A stretch of 64,000 nucleotides of DNA from an uncultured Lachnospiraceae bacterium (GTDB taxonomy: Bacteria > Bacillota > Clostridia > Lachnospirales > Lachnospiraceae): positions 124,001 to 188,000 of the forward strand of contig CAJUDM010000004.1 in the NCBI GenBank assembly GCA_910584915.1, given 5' to 3'. The translations under genes and the position numbers were made by a program. Of this stretch, positions 17,137 through 25,961 are shown in pieces; positions within the stretch are counted from its first letter, which is position 1; every line of letters begins with the position of its first letter. A model generated the notes under the pieces. That model was not told where the DNA came from. It did no database searches and saw nothing but the letters and a program-made list of their open reading frames with translations.

Positions 17137-18303
17137 ATGTCCAAAAAGTTACTTAGTGTTTTACTCAGCACAGCAATGGTAGCGGCTCTCCTTGTTGGAT
17201 GCGGCAATTCTGCAGCAGAAGAACCCGCGGCGGCAACCGAGGAAGCGGCTCCGGCAGAAGAAGCTCCTGCAGAAGAGGAAGCAGCACCCGCAGAGGATGC
17301 AGCGGAAGCTCCCGCAGCGGCAGCAGGAACAAAGGTTGGCGTTTCCATGCCTACAAAGGATCTGCAGAGATGGAACCAGGACGGCGCGAACATGCAGTCC
17401 GAACTGGAAGCGGCAGGTTATGAAGTTGACCTTCAGTACGCAAACAACGAGCCTCAGACTCAGGTTTCCCAGATCGAGAACATGATCTCCAACGGCGCTA
17501 ACGTACTGGTTATCGCAGCGATCGAGGCATCTTCCTTAGGTGAAGCTCTGGATATGGCGAAAGCAGCCAATATTCCGGTAATCGCATATGACCGTCTCAT
17601 CATGAACTCCGATGCGGTTTCCTACTATGCAACATTCGATAACTACAAAGTGGGCGTGACACAGGGTCAGTACATCGTTGATACGCTTGACCTTGACAAC
17701 GCGGAAGGTCCGTTCAACCTGGAAGTTACAGCAGGTGACCCGGGCGACAACAACGCTCCTTTCTTCTACAACGGCGCTATGGATACCCTGAAACCTTATA
17801 TCGAGTCCGGCAAGCTGGTAGTAAAATCCGGCCAGACCGAATTTGAAGAGGTTGGTACACCTCAATGGAAGACAGAGACAGCTCAGTCCAGAGCGGACAA
17901 TATCATCAGCTCCTTCTACGCTGACGGTACAAACATCGATGTATGGCTTTGCTCCAACGACTCCACAGCACTTGGTGTTGAGACAGCTCTGGCAAACAGC
18001 TACAACGGCGAGTACCCGATCGTTACCGGTCAGGACTGCGATATTGAGAACACAAAGAACATGATCGCCGGCAAACAGTCCATGTCCGTATTCAAAGATA
18101 CACGTACACTGGCATCCCAGGTTGTTAAGATGGTTGGCCAGATCTTAAACGGCGAAGAAGTAGAAGTAAACGATACAGAGACTTACGACAACGGAACAGG
18201 AGTTATTCCTTCCTTCCTCTGCGAGCCTGTATTCGCGGATGCGAACAACTACAAAGAGCTGCTGATCGATTCCGGTTACTACACAGAGGATCAGCTGAAA
18301 TAA
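17137..18303 (+). CDS. chvE: multiple-sugar-binding lipoprotein, ChvE-like
   Basis: A 388-residue lipoprotein: signal with lipobox LLVGC (Cys22), a long Ala/Glu/Pro linker to about residue 63, then a binding-protein domain starting VGVSMPTKDLQRWNQDG. Typical ChvE/MmsE features include IENMISNGANVLVIAAIEAS, IPVIAYDRLI and the late IVTGQDCDIENTKNMIAGKQ. ChvE-type proteins bind aldoses such as galactose, glucose, arabinose and xylose. The ATG follows GGGAGG. Codon choice is strongly biased to highly expressed forms (AAC, TTC, GAC), so this is probably among the most abundant products here. Hairpins follow the gene and separate it from its ATPase. Confidence 0.88.
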   Translation: MSKKLLSVLLSTAMVAALLVGCGNSAAEEPAAATEEAAPAEEAPAEEEAAPAEDAAEAPAAAAGTKVGVSMPTKDLQRWNQDGANMQSELEAAGYEVDLQYANNEPQTQVSQIENMISNGANVLVIAAIEASSLGEALDMAKAANIPVIAYDRLIMNSDAVSYYATFDNYKVGVTQGQYIVDTLDLDNAEGPFNLEVTAGDPGDNNAPFFYNGAMDTLKPYIESGKLVVKSGQTEFEEVGTPQWKTETAQSRADNIISSFYADGTNIDVWLCSNDSTALGVETALANSYNGEYPIVTGQDCDIENTKNMIAGKQSMSVFKDTRTLASQVVKMVGQILNGEEVEVNDTETYDNGTGVIPSFLCEPVFADANNYKELLIDSGYYTEDQLK

Positions 18304-18369
18304 GGCAGTATTTCTGCCGGCATAAGGCCGTCTGTACGGCCGTTGCCTGAAATAACATAGAGAACAACA

Positions 18370-18502
18370 TACAGGCGGGTTATCATACCCGCCTGTACTA
18401 AAGTAAGAGAATCTTACTTGATAAGAAGAAATTCTAAGCCATGAAGGAACAATGGCTAAGAATTTCTAAATCTTATCTGAAAGAACGCATTCTGCGTTCT
18501 TT
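18370..18502 (+). terminator. cluster of four hairpins between binding-protein and ATPase genes
   Basis: In order: an 11-bp stem 18370-18380/18387-18397; an 8-bp stem 18401-18408/18412-18419; a perfect 16-bp stem 18427-18442/18452-18467 with flanking arms 18420-18425/18472-18477; and a 10-bp stem 18480-18489/18493-18502. Only the last is followed by a short T-containing stretch. Together they probably block 3' exonucleases and let only part of transcription continue, so the binding protein is made in excess of the membrane parts. Confidence 0.7.
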
Positions 18503-18549
18503 GTAAAAACGATTATGAGAGTAGACAGTAATGATTGGAGGGAGTTATT

Positions 18550-20088
18550 TTGGCGAAAGTATTACTTGAGATGAAGAATATTACCAAAACTTTCCCTGGC
18601 GTAAAGGCTCTTGACAACGTGAACCTGAAGGTGGAGGAAGGCGAGATTCATGCTCTGGTGGGAGAAAACGGAGCGGGAAAATCCACCCTGATGAACGTTT
18701 TGAGCGGTATTTATCCTTATGGTACTTATGAGGGGGATATCATCTACAACGGTGAGATCTGCAAATTCAATAAGATCAAGGATTCGGAGCAAAAGGGAAT
18801 CGTTATTATCCATCAGGAACTTGCGCTTGTCCCCTATATGTCCATCGGCGAGAATATGTTTCTGGGCAATGAGCAGGGAAAGAAAAGTGCGATCGACTGG
18901 GATAAGACCTATGCGGAGGCGGATAAATATCTGAAAATGGTGGGATTGTCCGAATCTTCCAAGGTACTTGTAAAAGAAATAGGAACCGGCAAGCAGCAGC
19001 TCGTGGAGATCGCGAAGGCGCTGGCGAAGAATGCGAAACTGCTGATCCTGGATGAGCCCACATCGTCCTTGAATGAGACCGATTCCAAGGCCCTGCTTGA
19101 CCTGATGCTGCAGTTCAAGAAACAGGGTATGACAATGATCATTATATCTCACAAGTTAAATGAGGTTGCCTATGTGTCGGATAAGATCACGGTAGTCCGC
19201 GACGGCTCCACGATCGAGACGATGGATAAGCATACCACGGAGATTTCAGAAGATAGAATCATCAAGGGGATGGTAGGCCGTGAGATTACGGACCGCTTCC
19301 CGAAGCGACATGATGTAAAGATCGGTGATGTCAATATGGAAGTGAAGGACTGGACAGTGTATCATCCGCTGTATCCGGAGAGAAAAGTGGTGGATAACGT
19401 ATCCTTCAATGTACATAAGGGAGAGGTTGTCGGCATTTACGGGCTGATGGGCGCGGGACGCACAGAACTTGCCATGAGTATTTTCGGACAGTCCTACGGG
19501 ACCGGCATCACCGGAACCCTCGCCCTGAGCGGGAAGGAAGTTCACTTAAAGACGCCTCAGGAGGCGATCAAAAACAAGCTGGCGTATGTGACCGAGGACA
19601 GAAAAGGAAATGGATTAGTTCTGTCTAACTCCATTAAGATCAATACATCCCTGGCAAACCTGGACAGCATCAGCAGCCACAAAGTCATCGATAAGGATAA
19701 AGAATACCAGGTGGCGGAGGAGTACAGGGGAAAACTGAAGACAAAGTGTCCCACGGTGGAACAGAACGTGGGCAATCTCTCCGGCGGAAACCAGCAGAAA
19801 GTACTGCTCGCAAAATGGATGTTTACCGATCCGGACGTACTGATCCTGGATGAGCCCACAAGGGGTATCGATGTCGGCGCGAAATACGAGATATACTGCA
19901 TCATCAACGATCTTGTGGCGGCGGGAAAATCCGTGGTGATGATCTCATCCGAACTGCCGGAGGTGCTCGGCATGAGTGACAGGATCTATATTATGAATGC
20001 GGCGAAGATCGTCGGCGAGCTGAATGCGGCGGAGGCGACGCAGGAACTGATCATGAGCAGTATCTTAAAATCGGGAGAGGGGGCATAA
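18550..20088 (+). CDS. mmsA: sugar ABC transporter ATP-binding protein (MmsA/GguA-like)
   Basis: A 512-residue tandem ATPase. Domain 1: Walker A GENGAGKS, degenerate signature IGTGKQQLVEIAKALAKN, Walker B LLILDEPTSSL. Domain 2: P-loop position GLMGAGRTE, signature LSGGNQQK, Walker B VLILDEPTRGID. The start is taken as TTG at 18550, seven bases after GGAGGG (18537-18542); a TTG at 18535 overlaps that site and ATG 18571 would cut into the first strand. Neighbouring genes are the ChvE-type binding protein and two permeases, the usual mms/ggu arrangement apart from the second permease. Confidence 0.88.
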   Translation: MAKVLLEMKNITKTFPGVKALDNVNLKVEEGEIHALVGENGAGKSTLMNVLSGIYPYGTYEGDIIYNGEICKFNKIKDSEQKGIVIIHQELALVPYMSIGENMFLGNEQGKKSAIDWDKTYAEADKYLKMVGLSESSKVLVKEIGTGKQQLVEIAKALAKNAKLLILDEPTSSLNETDSKALLDLMLQFKKQGMTMIIISHKLNEVAYVSDKITVVRDGSTIETMDKHTTEISEDRIIKGMVGREITDRFPKRHDVKIGDVNMEVKDWTVYHPLYPERKVVDNVSFNVHKGEVVGIYGLMGAGRTELAMSIFGQSYGTGITGTLALSGKEVHLKTPQEAIKNKLAYVTEDRKGNGLVLSNSIKINTSLANLDSISSHKVIDKDKEYQVAEEYRGKLKTKCPTVEQNVGNLSGGNQQKVLLAKWMFTDPDVLILDEPTRGIDVGAKYEIYCIINDLVAAGKSVVMISSELPEVLGMSDRIYIMNAAKIVGELNAAEATQELIMSSILKSGEGA

Positions 20089-20091
20089 GAG

Positions 20092-21261
20092 ATGGGAAAT
20101 ATAAAAATAGCGGATATTTTAAAAAAGTATACCATGGTCATCGCCCTGATCCTGGTCATCCTGTTCTTCCAGATAGGGACAGAGGGAAAGATCCTGTTCG
20201 CGCAGAATATCAACAACCTGATCTCCCAGAACGCCTATGTCTTTGTGCTGGCGACGGGTATGCTGCTGTGCATTCTGACAGGCGGAAATATTGACCTCTC
20301 GGTGGGCTCTGTTGTCTGCTTTGTGGGCGGTATCGGTGCGGTGATGATGGCGAACGGGATCAATATGATCCTGGCGGTCATCGTGATGCTCGTCATCGGG
20401 CTTCTGGTGGGCATGTTCCAGGGCTTCTGGATCGCCTACATCAAGGTGCCGCCGTTTATCGCGACGCTGGCGGGCATGTATGCGTTCAGAGGACTGTCGA
20501 ATGTTGTGCTGCAGGGCTATGCGGTTTCCGTTACGGATACGGCATTCTTAAACATATTCGGAGGCGGCGCGGAATGTTATATACCGGACTTTTTTGACGG
20601 TGAAACCATGAATATGACCTGCCTGATCGCAGGCGTGGTGATCGCTGCAGCCTATATTCTGCTCACACTGAAAAGCAGGGTTTCCAGAAAGAAGAAGGGA
20701 TATGAGACGGGCTCTCTGACGGCGGATATCGTGAAAGTTGTCGTGATCAGCGCCCTGATCATCTGGCTGTTCTATAAGCTGGCAAATTTCAGGGGCATCT
20801 CGGCGGCGCTTATCTGGATTGCCCTGATCCTGCTGCTCTATTCCTATATTACCAATAAGACGACCATCGGGCGTTATCTGTACGCGGTGGGCGGCAACGA
20901 GAAGGCGACCAGGCTCTCGGGCGTCAATACAAAGAGGGTTTACTTTTTTGCCTATGCCAATATGGGGCTTTTAGCAGGGCTTGCGGGCATTCTGACGATC
21001 GCCAGGGCGGCTTCCGCACAGCCTACCTACGGGCAGGGCTATGAGATGGACGCGATTGCGGCATGCTTTATCGGCGGCGCTTCCGCATACGGCGGCGTGG
21101 GATCCGTCCTGGGCATGGTGGTCGGCGCTACATTGATGGGCGTGATCAACCAGGGTATGAGCATCATGGGTATCAACGCGAACTATCAGAGCGTGGTAAA
21201 GGGCCTGGTGCTTTTAGTGGCGATCATCTTTGACGTTATGTCCAAGAAGGAAAAGAAATAA
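20092..21261 (+). CDS. mmsB: sugar ABC transporter permease (MmsB/GguB-like), first copy
   Basis: A 389-residue membrane protein, longer than RbsC-type permeases because of a loop and extra helix (about 190-240, KSRVSRKKKGYETGSLTADI). CUT2 features are LLCILTGGNIDLSVGSVV, the docking loop TTIGRYLYAVGGNEKATRLSG and the late GGASAYGGVGSVLGMVVG. It starts three bases after the ATPase stop. It is followed by a paralogue of identical length. Confidence 0.88.
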   Translation: MGNIKIADILKKYTMVIALILVILFFQIGTEGKILFAQNINNLISQNAYVFVLATGMLLCILTGGNIDLSVGSVVCFVGGIGAVMMANGINMILAVIVMLVIGLLVGMFQGFWIAYIKVPPFIATLAGMYAFRGLSNVVLQGYAVSVTDTAFLNIFGGGAECYIPDFFDGETMNMTCLIAGVVIAAAYILLTLKSRVSRKKKGYETGSLTADIVKVVVISALIIWLFYKLANFRGISAALIWIALILLLYSYITNKTTIGRYLYAVGGNEKATRLSGVNTKRVYFFAYANMGLLAGLAGILTIARAASAQPTYGQGYEMDAIAACFIGGASAYGGVGSVLGMVVGATLMGVINQGMSIMGINANYQSVVKGLVLLVAIIFDVMSKKEKK

Positions 21262-21278
21262 GGAGGAGGATGAAGAGA

Positions 21279-22448
21279 ATGAAAAATGCTGTTGCAGTAC
21301 TACGAAAAAATACAATGATATTTGTCCTGGTCCTGGTATTTCTTTTCTTTACACTGATGACAAAAGGACAGATGTTTACGGCGTTAAATTTTAACGCGCT
21401 GATCACGCAGAACGCTTATGTGTATATTCTGGCGACCGGTATGCTGATGTGTATGCTGACCGGCGGCAATATCGACTTATCCTGCGGCTCTTTTGTCTGC
21501 TTTGTGGGCGCCGTCGGCGGCATCTGCATGGTGACAAAGGAGATGGGAACCGGCATTTCCGTGCTGATCATGCTGCTCGTGGGCGTTGTCTACGGTTCCA
21601 TTCTGGGCTTTATCATTGCCTATATGAACATTCCGCCCTGGATCGCTACCCTCGCGGGGTATCTGGCGTTCCGCGGCTGGGCGACGGCACTGCTCAGTGC
21701 AAACAGCTCGACAGGCAGTATCGCACCGTTTCCGAAAAGCTATTTAAGCATCTTTTCCGGAAAGGTTTTCGAGACGGCGATCGGCGTGTTCAATGTGCCG
21801 TGTATGATCATTGGCGCTGTCGCGGGTGTGATCGTGATCGCAGTGATGATCATGGGGAGAAAAAACAGGGTGAAGAAGGGATATGAGGTGGAATCCATGG
21901 CGGCGATGATCGCCAAAATGGTGATCTCCGTTGCTGTGATTTTGCTGTTTGCCTATAAACTGTCATTTTCCGGCGGCCTTCCCACCGTGCTGCTCTGGGT
22001 TGTCGCGGTGGTGTTAGTCTATCAGTTTATCACATCCAAGACAACGATAGGACGTTATTTCTATACGATCGGCGGAAACAGGGAGGCGACAAGGCTTTCC
22101 GGTATCGATACAAAGAAGATCATGTTCGTGGCATACCTGAATATGGCGGTTTTGACAGTTATCAGCGCCTTCACGGTAGTCGCAAGGTTCCAGGCGGCAA
22201 ATGCCACGGCGGGAACGAATTTTGAGATGGACGCCATCTCGGCATGTGTGGTGGGCGGCGTGTCCGCATACGGCGGTTCCGGCACGGTGTTCGGCATGGT
22301 GGTCGGCGCGACGCTGATCGGCGTGATCAATCTCGGCATGAGCCTGATGGGCGTGGACGCAAACTGGCAGAGGGTCATCAAAGGCGTTGTGCTTCTGGCA
22401 GCGGTCGTATTCGAGATCCTGAACAACAAAGATAAGACGAAGGATTGA
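21279..22448 (+). CDS. sugar ABC transporter permease (MmsB/GguB-like), second copy
   Basis: A 389-residue paralogue of the preceding gene with the same layout. Counterpart segments are MCMLTGGNIDLSCGSFV, the loop KNRVKKGYEVESMAAMI, the docking loop TTIGRYFYTIGGNREATRLSG and GGVSAYGGSGTVFGMVVG. ATG 21279 was chosen because AAGGAGGAGG sits at normal distance; the ATG at 21270 overlaps that site, and the chosen start gives exactly the length of copy one. Canonical MmsB/GguB importers have one permease, so this pair may form a heterodimer or allow two substrate ranges. Confidence 0.85.
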   Translation: MKNAVAVLRKNTMIFVLVLVFLFFTLMTKGQMFTALNFNALITQNAYVYILATGMLMCMLTGGNIDLSCGSFVCFVGAVGGICMVTKEMGTGISVLIMLLVGVVYGSILGFIIAYMNIPPWIATLAGYLAFRGWATALLSANSSTGSIAPFPKSYLSIFSGKVFETAIGVFNVPCMIIGAVAGVIVIAVMIMGRKNRVKKGYEVESMAAMIAKMVISVAVILLFAYKLSFSGGLPTVLLWVVAVVLVYQFITSKTTIGRYFYTIGGNREATRLSGIDTKKIMFVAYLNMAVLTVISAFTVVARFQAANATAGTNFEMDAISACVVGGVSAYGGSGTVFGMVVGATLIGVINLGMSLMGVDANWQRVIKGVVLLAAVVFEILNNKDKTKD

Positions 22449-22474
22449 TTACTCTCATAATAAATCCAAAAAAG

Positions 22475-22515
22475 GAGGCTGCTCCGCTTCGGCGGGGCGG
22501 CTTCTTGTTATTTTT
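22475..22515 (+). terminator. terminator of the ChvE-type importer operon
   Basis: A 13-bp stem with three wobble pairs (22475-22487 with 22492-22504) closed by a TTCG tetraloop, followed by TTGTTATTTTT. Clear intrinsic terminator. Confidence 0.85.
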
Positions 22516-22614
22516 AGATATAGAAAAAAAATCCGGGATATGATATATTAGTGTGAAATCGGATCAGGGCAAACAATAAACGGAATATGATATTGCAGAA
22601 GGGATTTTGAGGAT

Positions 22615-24375
22615 ATGAGCAAAGGAGAATACAGGACAAAAGAATTGTGGAGCCGGTTTACGCCTTATTTCAGAAAATATTACGGGACGCTGGCGATGGA
22701 TCTTTTCTGTGCGGCGCTTACCACCCTGTGTGAGCTTGTGCTGCCGATGATCATGCGGTATATCACAAACACCGGAATAAGAGATCTGGCGTCTTTGACT
22801 GTCGGCACAGTGGCAAAACTAGGTATGGTATATCTGGTGCTGCGGATCGTGGACTGCATTGCGGCATATTACATGGCGAATATGGGGCATGTGATGGGCG
22901 CGAAGATAGAGACAGATATGCGGCGGGATGCTTACAGCCATCTGCAGCAGCTCTCGAACACCTACTATAATAACACCAAGGTCGGGCAGATCATGGGCAG
23001 GATCACCAATGACCTGTTCGATGTGACGGAGTTCGCGCACCACTGTCCTGAGGAGTTTTTTATCGCGGGGATCAAGGCGGTGATCTCTTTTATTTTGCTG
23101 GCGAGGATCAATCTGCTCCTGACAGCGATCATTTTTTTGTGTGTGCCGTTGATGATAGCAGTGTGTATGATGTTCAATTTCCGCATGAAAAAGGTGTTCA
23201 GCAGACAGCGCCAGCAGATTGGTGAACTGAATGCGAGAATCGAAGACAGTCTGCTCGGGCAGAAGGTCGTGAAGGCGTTCACCAATGAGGATGTGGAGAA
23301 TGAGAAATTTGAGCAGGATAACGGAGCCTTTTTGAATATCAAGAAGGAATCCTATAAATATATGGGCGCATTTCAGACCACGGTGCGGATGTTTGACGGG
23401 CTGATGTATCTGCTGGTGCTGGTGGCGGGCAGCGCGTTTATGCTGAAGGGGCTTATAGAACCCGGGGATCTTGTGGCGTACATCATGTATGTGTCCACAC
23501 TGATCGCCACGATCCGCAGGATCATCGAGTTTGCGGAACAGTTCCAGAGGGGAATGACAGGGATCGAGCGGTTTCTGCAGATCATGGATGCGGATATTGA
23601 GATATTTGATGAGCCGGGGGCGGTGGAACTCATAGCCCCGCAGGGAAATATTGTATTTGAGGATGTGAATTTCGAGTATCCGGACGACCATAACCAGGTG
23701 TTCAGCCATCTGAATCTGGAGATCCGGGCGGGAGAAAAAGTGGCGATCGTGGGACCCTCGGGCGGCGGAAAAACGACCTTGTGCAATCTGATCCCGAGGT
23801 TTTACGATGTATCGGCGGGATGCATCACGCTGGACGGGAAGGATATCAAGGACTTTACGTTAAAAAGCCTCAGAAAGAGTATCGGCATGGTGCAGCAGGA
23901 TGTGTATCTGTTCTCAGGGACGATCTTTGACAACATCAGCTACGGAAAGCAGGGAGCCTCCAGGGATGAAGTGGTGGAGGCGGCGAAGCGCGCCGGAGCC
24001 CATGAGTTTATCACGGGGCTGAAGGACGGTTATGATACCTATGTGGGTGAGCGGGGCGTGAAGCTCTCAGGCGGACAGAAGCAGCGCATCAGCATAGCAA
24101 GAGTATTTCTGAAAAACCCGCCGATCATCATTCTGGACGAGGCGACTTCCGCACTGGATAATGAGAGCGAGTTTGAAGTCGCAAAATCTCTGGCAAAGCT
24201 GTCCGAGGGAAGGACCACGCTGACGATCGCGCACAGGCTATCCACGATCCGCAATTCCGACAGGATCCTTGTACTGACGGAGGACGGTATTGTGGAGGAG
24301 GGAAACCATGACGCGCTGATGGAGCTTGGAGGAATGTACTATCACTTTTACGAGATGGCGAATGAACTGAAATAG
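22615..24375 (+). CDS. ABC exporter half-transporter (fused permease/ATPase)
   Basis: A 586-residue protein. Residues about 1-330 form a six-helix exporter membrane domain (FRKYYGTLAMDLFCAALTTL onward). Residues about 345-580 form the ATPase: A-loop FEYPDDHNQVF, Walker A GPSGGGKTT, Q-loop VQQDVYLFSG, signature LSGGQKQR, Walker B IIILDEATSALD and H-loop IAHRLSTIRN. It belongs to the MsbA/LmrA/MDR-like class and would act as a homodimer unless a partner is encoded elsewhere, as no second half-transporter is adjacent. Possible role: drug, lipid or peptide export. Confidence 0.88.
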   Translation: MSKGEYRTKELWSRFTPYFRKYYGTLAMDLFCAALTTLCELVLPMIMRYITNTGIRDLASLTVGTVAKLGMVYLVLRIVDCIAAYYMANMGHVMGAKIETDMRRDAYSHLQQLSNTYYNNTKVGQIMGRITNDLFDVTEFAHHCPEEFFIAGIKAVISFILLARINLLLTAIIFLCVPLMIAVCMMFNFRMKKVFSRQRQQIGELNARIEDSLLGQKVVKAFTNEDVENEKFEQDNGAFLNIKKESYKYMGAFQTTVRMFDGLMYLLVLVAGSAFMLKGLIEPGDLVAYIMYVSTLIATIRRIIEFAEQFQRGMTGIERFLQIMDADIEIFDEPGAVELIAPQGNIVFEDVNFEYPDDHNQVFSHLNLEIRAGEKVAIVGPSGGGKTTLCNLIPRFYDVSAGCITLDGKDIKDFTLKSLRKSIGMVQQDVYLFSGTIFDNISYGKQGASRDEVVEAAKRAGAHEFITGLKDGYDTYVGERGVKLSGGQKQRISIARVFLKNPPIIILDEATSALDNESEFEVAKSLAKLSEGRTTLTIAHRLSTIRNSDRILVLTEDGIVEEGNHDALMELGGMYYHFYEMANELK

Positions 24376-24380
24376 TCGGA

Positions 24381-24420
24381 ATAGCAAAGCCTGACAGGTT
24401 GTAAGTGTGAGTTTTGCTAT
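24381..24420 (+). terminator. weak inverted repeat after the ABC exporter
   Basis: ATAGCAAA (24381-24388) and TTTGCTAT (24413-24420) form an 8-bp stem across a 24-nt loop, without a T tract. A weak terminator or processing hairpin. Confidence 0.35.
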
Positions 24421-24447
24421 GCCCGGTGATATAGAATAGCGGGCACT

Positions 24448-24744
24448 ATCGCTGTGGCAGAGGTTGGTGCGGAAATGCTGCGGCTGGTGGCGTTCCCGGA
24501 GCCGTTTTTCGGGCTGATGATCGTGCTGGAAGGCATCTATTATGGTATGGGGCGCACCCGCTGCGCGTTTTTTGCGGAGGCGGGGAGCATGTGGGGGATA
24601 CGCATCCTGTTTACCTTCCTCTGCGTGTCGGTCTGGAAACTGGACCTTCGGGCGGTCTGGTACTGCATGATCGCGGACAACGCCTGCAAGGCGATGCTGT
24701 TTGCGGTTCCGGCGCGGAAGTATGTGTTAGGGCGGCAGCAGTGA
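24448..24744 (+). pseudogene. remnant of a MATE efflux transporter (C-terminal end only)
   Basis: About 97 codons read like the last part of a MATE family protein: LRLVAFPEPFFGLMIVLEGI, then YYGMGRTRCAFFAEAGSMWGI, RILFTFLCVSVW, ending ADNACKAMLFAVPARKYV. Full MATE proteins are about 450 residues, so roughly four fifths is missing and there is no fitting start codon context or ribosome binding site. The intact MATE gene at 51363 is a different copy. It lies between the ABC exporter and the GntR gene, a likely deletion scar. Confidence 0.65.
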
Positions 24745-24769
24745 TCGCATATGTGAGCGGATCACTGCT
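24737..24769. terminator. inverted repeat at the convergent junction before the GntR gene
   Basis: AGCAGTGATC (24737-24746) and GATCACTGCT (24760-24769) are a perfect 10-bp pair spanning the end of the MATE remnant and the stop of the GntR-type gene. It may end the regulator transcript, although it lacks a clear T tract. Confidence 0.4.
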
Positions 24770-25514
24770 TCGGGCTGTCGTCAAATTCAAATTTATTCAG
24801 GTCTCCCCGGTAGTGCGCAAATGCGTAATCCACAATGGTTCCGTCCGCGGTGGTGGAGATATTGTGAAAACAGAGCATGGGCGTGTTCACTTTGATGTTC
24901 AACAGCTCAATGTCCTGCGTGGTCGCATTCATGGCGGAGACGATGGTCTTTGTGTTGGCGATCTGCGTGGAGGCGTTGTTCATCAAAAGTTCATACAGAG
25001 AGTGCGTCTTAAAGTCGTAGCTCAGTATGAAGGAACACAGGTCATACGGGATATAATTCTGGAAGGTCACCATAGGGATGTCGTCGGCAAAGCGCCTCCT
25101 GAACATGGAGATCACCTTCTGGCCCCCGGACAGATTCAGACTGGCGGCAATCTCCGGGCTCGGTGTGATGACGTTTAAATCGATCAGCTCCGTGCGGGGC
25201 GTTTTCCCCAGACGCGATATCTGCCGGTAGAAGGGCTCGAAGGAGCGGATGTAGCTGGAGCGCTGTTCCGGCTTCGTGACGAAAGTTCCCTTGCTCGCTT
25301 TTCTGGTGAGCCAGCCCTCCTGGACCAGCTCGGAGATCGCCTGGCGCACCGTGGAGCGGCTGATGTGATAGAACTCAACCAGCTCATTTTCCGTAGGAAT
25401 GGCGTCCCCCACCAGAAAACAATTGTTCTGAATATCGTTCAATATGATATTTTTCAGCTGAAAATACAGTGGAATCCTTGTACTCTTATCCAGCCTTTTC
25501 TGAAATAACTGCAT
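24762..25514 (-). CDS. GntR-family regulator with UTRA domain
   Basis: A 250-residue regulator. The N-terminal winged helix (about 12-80) has the GntR pattern IPLYFQLKNIILNDI, PTENELVEFYHISRSTVRQA and ISELVQEGWLTRKASKGTFV. Residues about 95-245 form a UTRA ligand-binding domain (KVISMFRRRFADDIPMVTFQNY). UTRA domains bind phosphosugars or related effectors. It is divergent from the PfkB-aldolase-importer operon, and three copies of a TGTACGTACA palindrome lie in the shared gap, two of them near its own start. The arrangement strongly suggests it represses that operon and itself. Confidence 0.9.
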   Translation of the reverse strand: MQLFQKRLDKSTRIPLYFQLKNIILNDIQNNCFLVGDAIPTENELVEFYHISRSTVRQAISELVQEGWLTRKASKGTFVTKPEQRSSYIRSFEPFYRQISRLGKTPRTELIDLNVITPSPEIAASLNLSGGQKVISMFRRRFADDIPMVTFQNYIPYDLCSFILSYDFKTHSLYELLMNNASTQIANTKTIVSAMNATTQDIELLNIKVNTPMLCFHNISTTADGTIVDYAFAHYRGDLNKFEFDDSPKQ

Positions 25515-25604
25515 ATTTTTCCCCCCTGATATTTTTATATTGTTATACCTGCCGGCGATGGAGAAGACGGCTGTGCCGGCGAAAAATTGATTTGTATGTT
25601 TCTA

Positions 25605-25614
25605 TGTACGTACA
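25605..25614. promoter_or_regulatory. GntR operator candidate 1
   Basis: TGTACGTACA palindrome followed by AT, 91 bp upstream of the GntR start. It matches sites 2 and 3 and probably controls the regulator's own transcription. Confidence 0.65.
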
Positions 25615-25697
25615 ATAAAACAAATCTACCCTTATCATATGACAGCATTCTGAAAAATGCAAGGGATAATGATAAAAAACAATAATCTTGCCAGTAT

Positions 25698-25709
25698 TTG
25701 TACGTACAA
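25698..25709. promoter_or_regulatory. GntR operator candidate 2
   Basis: The most symmetrical copy, TTGTACGTACAA, a 12-bp perfect palindrome, centred about 93 bp from site 1 and 195 bp from site 3. Both spacings are compatible with looping or cooperative binding. Confidence 0.65.
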
Positions 25710-25851
25710 TAGAGCAAACAAACAACCCGTAAGATGCGGAGGGGATTGCGAAAAATGATCGCCAGACCGCCGCGAATGGTATATTTGCATATCGGTTTTT
25801 GACATCTAAGAAAAAAGAATTAGATAAAATAATTAATTTCAAAAAAATATG

Positions 25852-25880
25852 TTGACAATTTTTATGGATTATGTAAAGAT
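25852..25880 (+). promoter_or_regulatory. promoter of the PfkB-aldolase-importer operon
   Basis: TTGACA (25852-25857) is followed 17 bp later by AAAGAT (25875-25880), overlapping TAAAGA one base earlier. Operator 3 begins 14 bases after the -10 box, so a bound repressor would cover the start of transcription. Confidence 0.55.
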
Positions 25881-25893
25881 AGAGACATACGAA

Positions 25894-25903
25894 TGTACGT
25901 ACA
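25894..25903. promoter_or_regulatory. GntR operator candidate 3
   Basis: TGTACGTACA palindrome with the same downstream context (ATAGA) as site 2, located over the expected transcription start of the kinase operon. Confidence 0.7.
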
Positions 25904-25961
25904 ATAGACTGAACGAAAGATAATAAGTTGAAAGAGATACAGGAGAGAGAAGGAGGAAAGT

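Noticed and set aside
24591..25178. 195-residue plus-strand open frame
   Set aside because: Antisense to the GntR gene and covers the MATE scar in the wrong frame.
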